The notes under the pieces are model-generated. The model made no database searches. It had not been told where the DNA came from and saw only the letters and a program-made list of their open reading frames with translations. A stretch of 64,000 bases of DNA from an uncultured Muribaculaceae bacterium. Its GTDB lineage: Bacteria; Bacteroidota; Bacteroidia; Bacteroidales; Muribaculaceae. The stretch's first letter is position 1. Each line of letters begins with the position of its first letter. Both the position numbers and the translations under genes were made by a program. Below, in pieces: positions 8,679-16,732 of this stretch. The stretch is from contig CANRPJ010000009.1 of assembly GCA_947632485.1 (NCBI GenBank), positions 27,751 through 91,750 on the forward strand, in the 5' to 3' direction.

Positions 8679-9814
8679 AACAGCGATTGACCCTGGCCGA
8701 TCTGGCATCGGTGTTTGCGGAATTAACCGGCGAGTCGAAGAAGGCTTCATCTGACTTCCTTCGTGAGTTTTTTGCTCTGGTAGCCTCTGCGCTTGAGGGA
8801 GGTGAGAGTGTGAGGATCAAAGGCTTCGGCACGTTTAAGCTAACGGAAGTAGATTCCAGAAAGAGCGTGAATGTGGCGACCGGAGCTGAAATGGAGATTC
8901 CCGGTCACCGGAAGGTCTCTTTTGTGCCCGGTCGGGAGCTGGCTGACGCTGTAAACGAGGCGTTTGAGATGTTTGAGCCGGTTGAGCTTTCAGAAAGAGT
9001 GACCGACGATATGCTCGATAGCACGGAAGAGGAGGAACCAGAGGTAGAGGTTGAAGAGCAGGTTGCACCCACCTCGGCTCAGGAGGTGCTTGAGGAGGCA
9101 TTCGAAGAGGTTAAGACTGAGAGTCCCGAAGAGCTGAATGAAGAGTTTGATGAAGCCGTGGAGCGCGAAGAAATCCGCGAGCGGAACGAGGCGATTGAGC
9201 ATGCCGAGGATAGAATTATTGAAGAAGAGGGCATCGAAGAAGAGGTAGAGAGTCCTGCTGAAGATGAGGAAATTTCCGAGGAAAGTCGCCCGAGGCGCCG
9301 GTTCGGCTGGGGCTTCCTCGTAGGATTTCTTACAGCAGCGGTCGTAGCTGTTATCGCTATGGTCTTTTTCTTCGACTGGCGTCCATGGCTCGCATTGGAT
9401 AAGAGTCCTGAGAATATAGCTTTTTCCGATGCTTCGATTGTTAATTCTGATACCCTTTCGGTGCCGGTTCCTACGGAGATAGTGAAGGATTCTATAGCTG
9501 CCACGGCTGAGGATTCGCTTTCCGTGTCAGGTTCAAAAGTTGTTCCTACCCGACCTTCAGATACTGTAAGATACGATACCATTACGAAAACGCGCTATCT
9601 TACCACCATGAGCCGCGAATACTATGGAAATTATCATTTCTGGCCTTATATATATGAAGAGAATAAGGCTATTCTCGGTCACCCTGACCGCATTCGGCCC
9701 GGCACGCAGGTTGTAGTGCCTGAGTTGTCGAAATATGGGGTTGATCCGAAGAATCCGGCCGATGTGGAAAAGGCTAAGCGGAAGGGCACTGAAATCTACT
9801 CGCGCTACAGATAA
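8675..9814 (+). CDS. HU-family domain joined to a transmembrane segment and LysM-like domain
   Basis: A 379-residue protein with an unusual order of parts. Residues 1-105 are an HU/IHF fold (IKGFGTFKLTEV, then GHRKVSFVPGREL). Residues about 110-205 form a very acidic Glu-rich linker. A basic RPRRRFGWG precedes one strong membrane helix at about 209-234, which predicts the HU part in the cytoplasm and the C-terminus outside. After a Ser/Thr-rich spacer, residues about 303-347 (YLTTMSREYYGNYHFWPYIY, then RPGTQVVVP) look like a LysM peptidoglycan-binding repeat. Family knowledge supports DNA binding at one end and glycan binding at the other; that one chain links the two across the membrane is inference. 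It overlaps the preceding HU gene by 4 bases and ends just before a strong terminator. Confidence 0.88.
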   Translation: MKQRLTLADLASVFAELTGESKKASSDFLREFFALVASALEGGESVRIKGFGTFKLTEVDSRKSVNVATGAEMEIPGHRKVSFVPGRELADAVNEAFEMFEPVELSERVTDDMLDSTEEEEPEVEVEEQVAPTSAQEVLEEAFEEVKTESPEELNEEFDEAVEREEIRERNEAIEHAEDRIIEEEGIEEEVESPAEDEEISEESRPRRRFGWGFLVGFLTAAVVAVIAMVFFFDWRPWLALDKSPENIAFSDASIVNSDTLSVPVPTEIVKDSIAATAEDSLSVSGSKVVPTRPSDTVRYDTITKTRYLTTMSREYYGNYHFWPYIYEENKAILGHPDRIRPGTQVVVPELSKYGVDPKNPADVEKAKRKGTEIYSRYR

Positions 9815-9836
9815 CAGATAATTGAGAGCTGCAGAT

Positions 9837-9887
9837 AAAAAAGATACTTAGACTGCCTCATTGAGAATGTCTAAGTATCTTTTTTTT
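9837..9887. terminator. Bidirectional intrinsic terminator
   Basis: A perfect stem built on AAGATACTTAGAC and GTCTAAGTATCTT, with an A-run before and a T-run after. It lies between the plus-strand HU-LysM gene and the minus-strand tRNA-Cys and can end transcription from both sides. Confidence 0.9.
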
Positions 9888-9888
9888 G

Positions 9889-9959
9889 AGGTTCCAACCG
9901 GATTCGAACCGGTGTAAACGGTTTTGCAGACCGGTACCTAACCACTCGGACATGGAACC
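9889..9959 (-). tRNA. tRNA-Cys (GCA)
   Basis: The minus strand folds into a full cloverleaf: acceptor stem GGTTCCA with TGGAACC, discriminator U (as usual for tRNA-Cys), anticodon loop CTGCAAA with anticodon GCA, and a T-arm with loop TTCGAAT. CCA is not encoded; the next bases are the terminator T-run. The outer pair of the anticodon stem is a mismatch. Confidence 0.96.
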
Positions 9960-9973
9960 TTGCTTTTGCGGTG

Positions 9974-10003
9974 CAAAGTTAATGCTTTCTTTTTAATCTG
10001 CAA
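9974..10003 (-). promoter_or_regulatory. Promoter of tRNA-Cys
   Basis: On the minus strand TTG (10003-10001), 19 bases, then TAACTTTG (9981-9974), ending 15 bases before the tRNA 5' end. This is an excellent Bacteroidetes-type promoter. Confidence 0.8.
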
Positions 10004-10291
10004 AACAGATGGGCAAAATAAATTTTTCATCTGCGTTTTTAGGCAAAATTGTGATCCCTATTTGAAGGTCTGGCAATGTTAATATCTTTATGCTGGAATA
10101 GTTATAGTGGCATTAAATCTTTTTAACATTTACCGATCGGCGATTTTTGCACTCTCTCCAGTATAATGTGCAATGGCTGAAAAACATGTTATAAAACATA
10201 TTTTTGCTTCAAACCACCTTTAACCAAAGGATTAAATGACTACATGGACACAGTGGGAAATGCGATGAAGAGAAAAAAGTTGTCAGCTTTG
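10004..10291. other. AT-rich intergenic stretch without a recognisable gene
   Basis: Lies between the tRNA-Cys promoter and the ndk promoter. I see no open frame with coding character, no stable hairpin and no tRNA. It may hold regulatory DNA for ndk or a small RNA, but nothing in the sequence supports a specific claim. Confidence 0.5.
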
Positions 10292-10322
10292 TTGGATATT
10301 TGATTGGAATGGGTTAACTTTG
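10292..10322 (+). promoter_or_regulatory. Promoter of ndk
   Basis: TTG at 10292-10294, 20 bases, TAACTTTG at 10315-10322. The expected transcript would have a 5' leader of about 55 bases before the ndk ATG at 10384. Confidence 0.75.
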
Positions 10323-10383
10323 AAGTGATTGATGCTTGAAGTCTTAAAAGTTCTTAAGAAATCGGGCAGCTAATTGAAGCGAA

Positions 10384-10851
10384 ATGGAGCAGACTCTCGT
10401 CATATTGAAACCCTCTTGCGTGGCCCGCGGGCTGATGGGAGAGGTAATAGGACGGCTCGAAGCCAAAGGGCTCATTGTAGCTGGCATGAAAATGATGCAG
10501 CTCGATGAGCAGATTTTGCGTGAGCACTATTCGCATCTTGTCGATAAGCCTTTCTTCCCCTCATTGATGAAGTCGATGATGGCTACGCCGGTAGTGGTGA
10601 TGTGTGTAGAAGGCGTTGAGGCAGTGAGAGTAGTCAGAGCTATGGCGGGAGTAACTAACGGACGCAATGCTGCGCTGGGTACAATCCGCGGCGATTTCAG
10701 CGTAAGCGGCCAGAAGAATATTGTGCACGCGAGCGACTCTCCGGAAAATGCCGTGGTGGAGCTTGCGCGTTTTTTCAAGCCTGAAGAGATTTTCAGCTAC
10801 GAAACAGCCGCTTACAGCTATTGTTACGGCGATGATGATTTGAAAGATTGA
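10384..10851 (+). CDS. ndk: Nucleoside diphosphate kinase
   Basis: Moves the terminal phosphate from ATP to other (d)NDPs through a phosphohistidine and so balances nucleotide pools in the cytoplasm. The 155-residue chain is full length for the family. It begins with the typical MEQTLVILKPSCVARGL and contains the conserved GTIRGDF segment and the active-site histidine in NIVHASDSPENA. The spacing to the next gene is short, so the M23 peptidase gene may be read from the same promoter. Confidence 0.97.
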   Translation: MEQTLVILKPSCVARGLMGEVIGRLEAKGLIVAGMKMMQLDEQILREHYSHLVDKPFFPSLMKSMMATPVVVMCVEGVEAVRVVRAMAGVTNGRNAALGTIRGDFSVSGQKNIVHASDSPENAVVELARFFKPEEIFSYETAAYSYCYGDDDLKD

Positions 10852-10871
10852 TTCAGGCCCTAAAAGAGATT

Positions 10872-11831
10872 ATGATGAATATCAAAAAAATACTGACAGC
10901 TGCCTTGGCAATGGGATTTGCTTTCCTCCCCGCCGCAGCACAGACAAAGAGCACCTCTCCTCACTCGGCGGCTCATAAGAATCTGCTTGCAAAGCAGAGT
11001 ACGGCCAAAGATCAGATCAAACTTACGGAGCATAACACCTTCCTTGATCTGATTGATGATATCGAGCCGGAGCCTGACATCTACACGGAGGGTTGGAACA
11101 GCAAGAGTGTAAATCCCTTTAAGGCAGCCGATGTGCCGAATACGGCGCTGATCGATGTTACCGGTTATGCAATGCCTTGTAAGACAGCTGACCGCGTCAC
11201 ATCAAACTATGGCTATCGCGCCCGTTTCGGAAGAATGCACAAGGGTATTGACCTTCATATTCGCAACAACGACACTATCTATGCCGCATTCGATGGCAAG
11301 GTGCGTCTCACGGCCTACGAGGGTAAGGGTTATGGCAACTACGTGATTATCCGCCACCCAAATGATCTTGAAACCGTATATGGCCACCTCAACAAGGCTC
11401 TCGTTAAGCCGGAGCAGGTGGTGAAAGCCGGCGATCCTATCGCTCTCGGTGGAAGCACAGGCAGAAGCACCGGCCCGCACCTTCACTTCGAGACCCGCTA
11501 CATGGGCTACGCCATCAATCCCGCCGCGATCTTCGACTTCCCGAACCTCACAACTCATACCGATACCTATGCTTTCGATAAGAGCAGCTACACTCAGGGT
11601 CGTAACTATGATCCGCGTCGGGTCACCTCTTCAACGAAAGGCTCACGCAAGAGCAAGAAGTCGAAGGCTTCAGCTTCGTCAGGTAAGGGTAGCAGCCATG
11701 AGGTGAAGAAGGGTGAGACCCTCTCATCGATTGCCAAGCGCAACGGCACCACTGTTGCCGCACTGACCAAGCTCAACGGAATCAGCAAGAACTCTACTTT
11801 GCGTCCGGGTCAGAAACTTAAAGTGAAATAA
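10872..11831 (+). CDS. Secreted M23 family metallopeptidase with C-terminal LysM
   Basis: Predicted zinc endopeptidase that cuts or remodels peptidoglycan cross-links in the periplasm. The ATG at 10872 is preferred over the in-frame ATG at 10848 because it directly precedes the signal peptide (MMNIKKILTAALAMGFAFLP, cut after AAAQ) and follows an AAAGAGA-type ribosome site; the product is 319 residues. The M23 domain shows RMHKGIDL (the HxxxD metal ligands) and GPHLHFETR (the HxH ligand pair). A basic Ser/Lys-rich linker leads to a LysM repeat at the C-terminus (VKKGETLSSIAKRNG, then LRPGQKLKV). All expected metal ligands are present, so it is probably an active enzyme rather than a NlpD/EnvC-like inactive regulator. 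Confidence 0.94.
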   Translation: MMNIKKILTAALAMGFAFLPAAAQTKSTSPHSAAHKNLLAKQSTAKDQIKLTEHNTFLDLIDDIEPEPDIYTEGWNSKSVNPFKAADVPNTALIDVTGYAMPCKTADRVTSNYGYRARFGRMHKGIDLHIRNNDTIYAAFDGKVRLTAYEGKGYGNYVIIRHPNDLETVYGHLNKALVKPEQVVKAGDPIALGGSTGRSTGPHLHFETRYMGYAINPAAIFDFPNLTTHTDTYAFDKSSYTQGRNYDPRRVTSSTKGSRKSKKSKASASSGKGSSHEVKKGETLSSIAKRNGTTVAALTKLNGISKNSTLRPGQKLKVK

Positions 11832-11857
11832 GAAAGAATTATTGACAAGATAGGTGA

Positions 11858-11891
11858 AAGCGGAGCTCTCGAGGGTTCCGCTTCTTCTTTT
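11858..11891 (+). terminator. Intrinsic terminator after the M23 peptidase gene
   Basis: AAGCGGA and TCCGCTT form the base of a hairpin whose tip includes CTC-TCGA-GGG, followed by a T-rich run (CTTCTTTT). Confidence 0.75.
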
Positions 11892-11972
11892 ATGGTTGGC
11901 TGATGATGTTAAATTAAAATTGGCAAAATCAGTTTGATAGGAGAATTTTGAGATTTTTATCGGTCTGAAAGG

Positions 11973-12006
11973 TTTGTTTTTTGACGCGAGAGGGGTCATA
12001 TATTTG
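11973..12006 (+). promoter_or_regulatory. Possible promoter immediately before the ECF sigma gene
   Basis: TTTG at 11973-11976, 22 bases, TATATTTG at 11999-12006. The -7 element ends one base before the ATG at 12008, so a transcript from here would be leaderless or nearly so. The match is good but could be chance in AT-rich DNA. Confidence 0.4.
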
Positions 12007-12007
12007 T

Positions 12008-12493
12008 ATGACGAAATTTGAGGACATAGGACAGCTTTTCCGCTCTCATTTTGCGGCTATGCAACGGCTTGCAATGCTGATACTGCGTGATGACAGTGCG
12101 TCTCGCGATATTGTGCACGATATCTTTGAGTCGCTGTTGATATCAGGCCGATCGGAGGTTTCAGAAGCATATCTGCTTCAAGCTGTTCGCAACCGATGCC
12201 TGAAGCATATCCGCAGTCTGTCAGCTCAAGAGCGTTTGAAAGAGATCTACTCAATCAATGCAACTGAAATTGCTGAAGAGTATTGGCCTGATGATGCTGT
12301 GATAGAGCAGATTCAGTCAACTGTCTCCAATGATCTTACAGAAGCTTGCCGACGAGTGTTCAAATTGAGATTCTCCGACGGAAAGAGTTATCAGGAGATT
12401 GCAGAGACCCTTGGAATAAGCAAGGTTGCTGTTTACAAGCATTTGCGTCATGCAATAGATGTTTTACGCCAGAAAATAAATCAAAATGGATAA
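12008..12493 (+). CDS. RNA polymerase ECF-type sigma factor
   Basis: A 161-residue sigma-70 family factor of the extracytoplasmic-function class. Region 2 is visible as FRSHFAAMQRLAMLILRDD with the SRDIVHDIFESLL helix, and region 4 as the C-terminal helix-turn-helix FSDGKSYQEIAETLGISKVA followed by VYKHLRHAIDVLR. The ATG at 12008 is preferred to a TTG start at 11981. The next two genes encode an anti-sigma factor and an STN-type outer-membrane receptor, the classic FecI-FecR-FecA arrangement in which ligand binding at the outer membrane releases the sigma factor. The sigma gene overlaps the anti-sigma gene by 8 bases. Confidence 0.92.
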   Translation: MTKFEDIGQLFRSHFAAMQRLAMLILRDDSASRDIVHDIFESLLISGRSEVSEAYLLQAVRNRCLKHIRSLSAQERLKEIYSINATEIAEEYWPDDAVIEQIQSTVSNDLTEACRRVFKLRFSDGKSYQEIAETLGISKVAVYKHLRHAIDVLRQKINQNG

Positions 12494-13142
12494 GATTGAC
12501 CGATTGCTTGATGCTTTGGAGCATCCGGAGCGTTACTCCTCCGCGGAGATTGATGAAATGCTGCAAGACCCGGAGACAAAAGAGGTATTTGATTTGCTTG
12601 ATAAAGCGAAGTCAAGCCTTCAGCCTGTTTCAACCCCGGATGTTGAAGCTGAGTGGGAGGCATTTAAGGTCAAAAATCTCAATGTTAAGAAGTCTCTCCG
12701 GTCTCGGTTTGCAGGTCTGTTTTCCCGTAAGGTGGCTGCAAGCATCGCCATTGGAATCACTGCCCTCACTGCCGTGGCTGCTTTGGTGGGGATAGGTGTC
12801 CATTACTCATTCGGTAGGCAATCCGATTCCGAAATCGGAATGGTAAAGTCTGACGTGGCGATAGCTACTGTATCACAGGGTGACACCGTCGTGACTCTTA
12901 ATGATACTGTGCAGGTTCCTGCTGAGACCGTAGTTTTTGATAATGAGTCGTTCGAGACTATAATATCTAAAATTGCTGCATACTACGGGTATGAAGTAAT
13001 TTATGTTACCGACAGCCCAAAGTCTCTCCGCCTGTATTACCGTTGGAAGCAGTCGCTACCGTTAGAAGATATAGTAGAAAGCCTTAATAACTTCGGGCAG
13101 ATTCATCTCTCAATCAAGGGCAAAACCATAAAAGTAGACTAA
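12486..13142 (+). CDS. FecR-like anti-sigma factor, reduced form
   Basis: A 218-residue single-pass membrane protein. Residues 1-80 are a charged cytoplasmic part that would bind the sigma factor; about 84-107 is the membrane helix (VAASIAIGITALTAVAALVG); and the periplasmic C-terminus from about 145 (FDNESFETIISKIAAYYGYE, then YYRWKQSLPLEDIVESLNNF) matches the C-terminal DUF4974-type domain of Bacteroidetes FecR proteins. The usual central FecR beta domain of about 100 residues appears to be missing, with only about 35 residues between helix and C-terminal domain. It overlaps the sigma gene by 8 bases and sits 4 bases before the receptor gene, so all three are surely one transcript. Confidence 0.85.
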   Translation: MDKIDRLLDALEHPERYSSAEIDEMLQDPETKEVFDLLDKAKSSLQPVSTPDVEAEWEAFKVKNLNVKKSLRSRFAGLFSRKVAASIAIGITALTAVAALVGIGVHYSFGRQSDSEIGMVKSDVAIATVSQGDTVVTLNDTVQVPAETVVFDNESFETIISKIAAYYGYEVIYVTDSPKSLRLYYRWKQSLPLEDIVESLNNFGQIHLSIKGKTIKVD

Positions 13143-13146
13143 GATC

Positions 13147-15680
13147 ATGACGCGCCTGATTATTTTTCTTGCGGCCATGACCACAGTCTTCATGGCCGAT
13201 GCTGAAACATTCTCATATCGTTTCAACGCAACGCCTCTCCCTAATGCTGTGCAAAAAATAATGGAAGATCACCCAGATCTCGAAGTGAATTTCATATATG
13301 ATGAACTTGAAAACTATAAAACGAGCGCTATTGTAAAGACTGATAACCCTTATGAAGCTCTCCGGCAGACAATCGGATTGAATCCCGTTACCATTGTTAA
13401 ATCCCGAGACGTTTATTATATCGAAGCGTTGCAACACGGTAAATATGTTTACACTGGCCGGGCAATCGGATCAGATAATGAACCTGTTGTAGCTGCTACC
13501 GTAATGCTTCTTGCTCCAAAGGATTCCACTGTTCTGACTTATGGCATAACAGACAATGCCGGGTGTTTCTCTATCCCATGCGATCGAAAAGGAGTCATTG
13601 CGAAGCTTTCTTGTCTCGGCTATAAGACTACCTATAAAAACTTCGAATCGTTCAACGTCGGTTCTATCCTAATGCCGGAGCAAGCGATAGAGTTAGGCCA
13701 AGTCACAGTTGAGGCGGATAACTCTTACCTCTATTCCGATAAATCAGTCTATCTCCCGACTTCACGACAGAAGAACGCTTCCCAGACTGCCCAAGACCTG
13801 ATAATGAGAATGGCTATACCTCAGTTGAGAATCGGGAATGAGATAAAAACCATCACCGGACAGCCAGTAGATATTTTCATAGATTTCGTTCCGGCTTCAG
13901 CAGCTGATTTGGAAGGCATGAGAATGGCAGATGTAAAGAGGATTGAATATTACGACTTCCCAACTGATCCGCGATTTCAGGGTAAGCCTCATGTTATTAA
14001 CTTTCTATTGCAAAAATATGAATACGGAGGCTACGTAAAGGGTGTTTACTATGATAATTTCGTTATGTCTCGGCAGCTTACTGGATTTGCAAAAGTACAA
14101 TATAAGAAGATGACTTTCGATTGGGGCGGAGGGGCATTTGGAATGGACAGCAAAAATAATTATGAAAATTCTGTTGAAGCTTTCAGACTTCCACAACCGG
14201 ATGGCTCGATAAAAGAGTTTGAAAGGAATTCGACGGTGGATTATAGCAAGTTAATACGCCGTGACTATTGGACATCATTCAAGGCTCTTTATAAATCAGA
14301 TAAGACCACATTAAGCAATATGATTTCCGTAGATATAGACCGTTCACCCAAGCAAGTAACTGAAGGTAGATTGACCTATACTCCTGAAGATTTTGAATCA
14401 ACCGAATTTTCATCTTTAAGTAGAAATAAGGTAAAGTCAATAATCTATAACGGTTATTGGTATTTTGGTCTTCCGAATGGAAACTCTATCACCTTCAACC
14501 CGCAATATGCTTTCACTCAGACCAATCAGTTTTCTTCCTATCAAGAGAAAACGACCGAAACGATTCTTAACGGAGCTAAAGATAATTCCCATCAGGCGAG
14601 CGGAGATCTCTCTTTCGTTCACTCTTTCGGGAAAGTAGGCACGCTGAAAGCTATGCTTCAGGGACGCTTCTTGCAAAATCGTACGAGCTATTCAGGATCT
14701 TCCACTCTCTCTCAGATAAGGCTTCTACTTCCAGACTTGGTCCGGGCGTAACCTACAGCTATACCAATAGTAAACTCTATGGGCTACTCGGATTAGGGTT
14801 ATATTGGGATAAAGCGAAGTATGGTGAAATTGTGGAGAGCTCTACAGTTCCGTGGGTTAATCTTTCAATGCAATATGCTTTCAATCGGAAAAACTCGCTT
14901 TCGCTATCATTTGAATATGAAAAATCAGTTCCATCATCAACCTCAAGGAGTGCTGCTGTAGTACAGATAAATCCCTGGGTGAGCTATACTGGAAATCCGG
15001 CGCTTGTTCCTTACAATTCTTTTACTTTTCAAGGAAGCTATACTTTCATACCTAATAAGATGCTTAGCTTCTCGACTTTTGGATATGCATGGATTGTCGG
15101 CAATAGATATGTTTTTGACTTTGAGGCCAGCTCAACGGGAATATTGAGAACGGTAAAGCAGCCCATGGGTAAGTTTGTACAAGGGCAATGTGGCGTCCAG
15201 GGATCGGTTAAATTGCTCAATGAAAAGCTCCAATTGAGTGCTGCGGCCTACATGATGCCGGCTCACAATGGTAAGCCTTATTATTGGACAAAGTCTAATC
15301 TGATATTCATAGGTTCTGCCTACTATTACTTGGACAAGGTGTATTTAGCTGCAGATTATACATCGCCGAGTGGATTAGGTGATGGGTGTATGTTTGGAAG
15401 CTGGGTTAATCTTCGAGAATCCTATACCTTTCAGGTAGGGTGGAGCAACAAGAATTGGAATCTACGTTTCTTCACACGTAATCCTTTCATAAAGCGAGGA
15501 TATAGCATGAAAAACGTGTTGAATAGCAAATACTATGATTCGGTCAGATATACCTACAATGGAAGTTCTTCTGGTTTCTTCCAGATCTCGGGAACCTATA
15601 CATTTGGATTTGGTAAGAAGGTAGGTACCGACAACGAAGCTTATCAGGCTACGGGTGCTTCTTCCGGCATCCTTAAATAG
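13147..15680 (+). pseudogene. STN-containing TonB-receptor-like outer-membrane beta-barrel protein, frameshifted at a CT repeat
   Basis: Two open frames, 13147-14751 and one whose conserved sequence resumes from about 14715 to 15680, together encode one receptor of about 840 residues. Part 1 has a signal peptide (MTRLIIFLAAMTTVFMADAE), an STN signalling domain (FNATPLPNAVQKIMEDHPDL), a carboxypeptidase-regulatory-like beta domain (GRAIGSDNEPVVAATVMLLA), a plug-like segment (VDIFIDF...VKRIEYYDFP) and barrel strands. At 14705-14713 the repeat CTCTCTCTC is followed by an out-of-frame end. If one CT unit is removed the frame runs on as TLSDKASTSRLGPGVTYSYT into the second part, which carries the remaining barrel strands and a C-terminal aromatic strand. 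So a 2-base expansion is the simplest cause. It could be a decayed gene, a switchable one or an assembly error. The STN domain fits the adjacent sigma/anti-sigma pair. Confidence 0.85.
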
Positions 15681-15713
15681 GGAACTCCTTTCTCCCCAAT
15701 GATTGAATATAGA

Positions 15714-15742
15714 AAGCGGAGGGTCGGTGAGACTCTCCGCTT
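15714..15742. terminator. Hairpin terminator between the receptor gene and mdh
   Basis: A 12-bp stem, AAGCGGAGGGTC with GACTCTCCGCTT (one G-U pair), loop GGTGA, between two converging genes. T-rich tracts are modest on both sides, so efficiency is uncertain. Confidence 0.65.
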
Positions 15743-15766
15743 AAACTTGATTTACGAAGCTGCTGA

Positions 15767-16696
15767 TTATGCGGGAAGTGCTTCGTTGGTCTTATGAACG
15801 GCTGCGGCGCTCTTGGCGAAGAGAGCTTTCTCCTCCTCGTTGAGGTCGAGCTCTACGATCTTCTCGATACCGCCCTTACCAAGGATACAAGGCACGCCGA
15901 TGCAGAGGTCCTTCTCGCCATACTCGCCTTCGAGAAGAGCGGAGCAGGGGATCATGCACTTCTGATCGTGGATCACTGCCTCAACCACTTCTGCCGTAGC
16001 AGCACCGGGAGCATACCATGCGGAGGTGCCGAGGAGCTTGGTCAGCGTAGCGCCACCTACCATTGTGTCGGCTACCACCTTGTCAAGAGTCTCAGCGTCG
16101 AGAAGCGTCGATACAGGGATACCGCGGTAAGCAGCGTAGCGCTTCATCGGGATCATAGTGGTGTCACCGTGGCCACCGATCACGAAACCTTCAACCTCGT
16201 TGGGGTTAGCGTTGAGAGCCTTGCTCAGATAGTATTTGAAGCGGCTGCTGTCGAGGGCGCCACCCATACCGATGATGCGGTTCTTAGGCAGACCGGAGAT
16301 CTTGTGGATCAGATAGGTCATGGTATCCATCGGGTTGGAAACGCATACGATTACAGCGTTAGGGCTATGCTTGAGCACGCTCTCGGTCACCTGCTTCACG
16401 ATGCCTGCGTTTACGCCGATGAGCTCCTCGCGGGTCATGCCCGGCTTGCGGGGGATACCGGAAGTGATCACCACTACATCGCTGTTGGCGGTAGCCTCAT
16501 AGTAGTTGGTCACGCCATTGATGCAGGTGTTCATATCGAGCAGATTTGCGGTCTGCATCATATCCATGGCCTTACCTTCCGATACGCCTTCCTTGATATC
16601 GATCATCACTACCTCGTCGGCTACTTCGCGGAGGGCAATGACATTGGCAGCTGTGGCACCTACGTTGCCTGCGCCTACTACAGTTACTTTTGACAT
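15767..16696 (-). CDS. mdh: Malate dehydrogenase
   Basis: Interconverts malate and oxaloacetate with NAD in the cytoplasm, used in Bacteroidales mainly in the reductive branch towards fumarate and succinate. The 309-residue chain has the N-terminal Rossmann motif VVGAGNVGATAA, an acidic NAD-ribose contact in VVMIDIKEG, the substrate loop GIPRKPGMTREEL whose arginine selects malate over lactate, VSNPMDTMTY, and the catalytic histidine in IGGHGDTTMIP. It is the last gene of a minus-strand run after a small secreted protein gene, 36 bases away. Confidence 0.96.
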   Translation of the reverse strand: MSKVTVVGAGNVGATAANVIALREVADEVVMIDIKEGVSEGKAMDMMQTANLLDMNTCINGVTNYYEATANSDVVVITSGIPRKPGMTREELIGVNAGIVKQVTESVLKHSPNAVIVCVSNPMDTMTYLIHKISGLPKNRIIGMGGALDSSRFKYYLSKALNANPNEVEGFVIGGHGDTTMIPMKRYAAYRGIPVSTLLDAETLDKVVADTMVGGATLTKLLGTSAWYAPGAATAEVVEAVIHDQKCMIPCSALLEGEYGEKDLCIGVPCILGKGGIEKIVELDLNEEEKALFAKSAAAVHKTNEALPA

Positions 16697-16732
16697 TTCT
16701 CTTTTTGTGTATTTGGGTTTATATAGAGTTCT

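Noticed and set aside
10004..10291. Small RNA or riboswitch upstream of ndk
   Set aside because: No conserved riboswitch element or stable hairpin is recognisable; left as unexplained intergenic DNA.
15794..16693. 299-codon open frame on the plus strand opposite mdh
   Set aside because: It is an exact antisense of a clearly functional mdh gene; long antisense frames are common in GC-balanced genes with this codon use, and the product resembles no protein.
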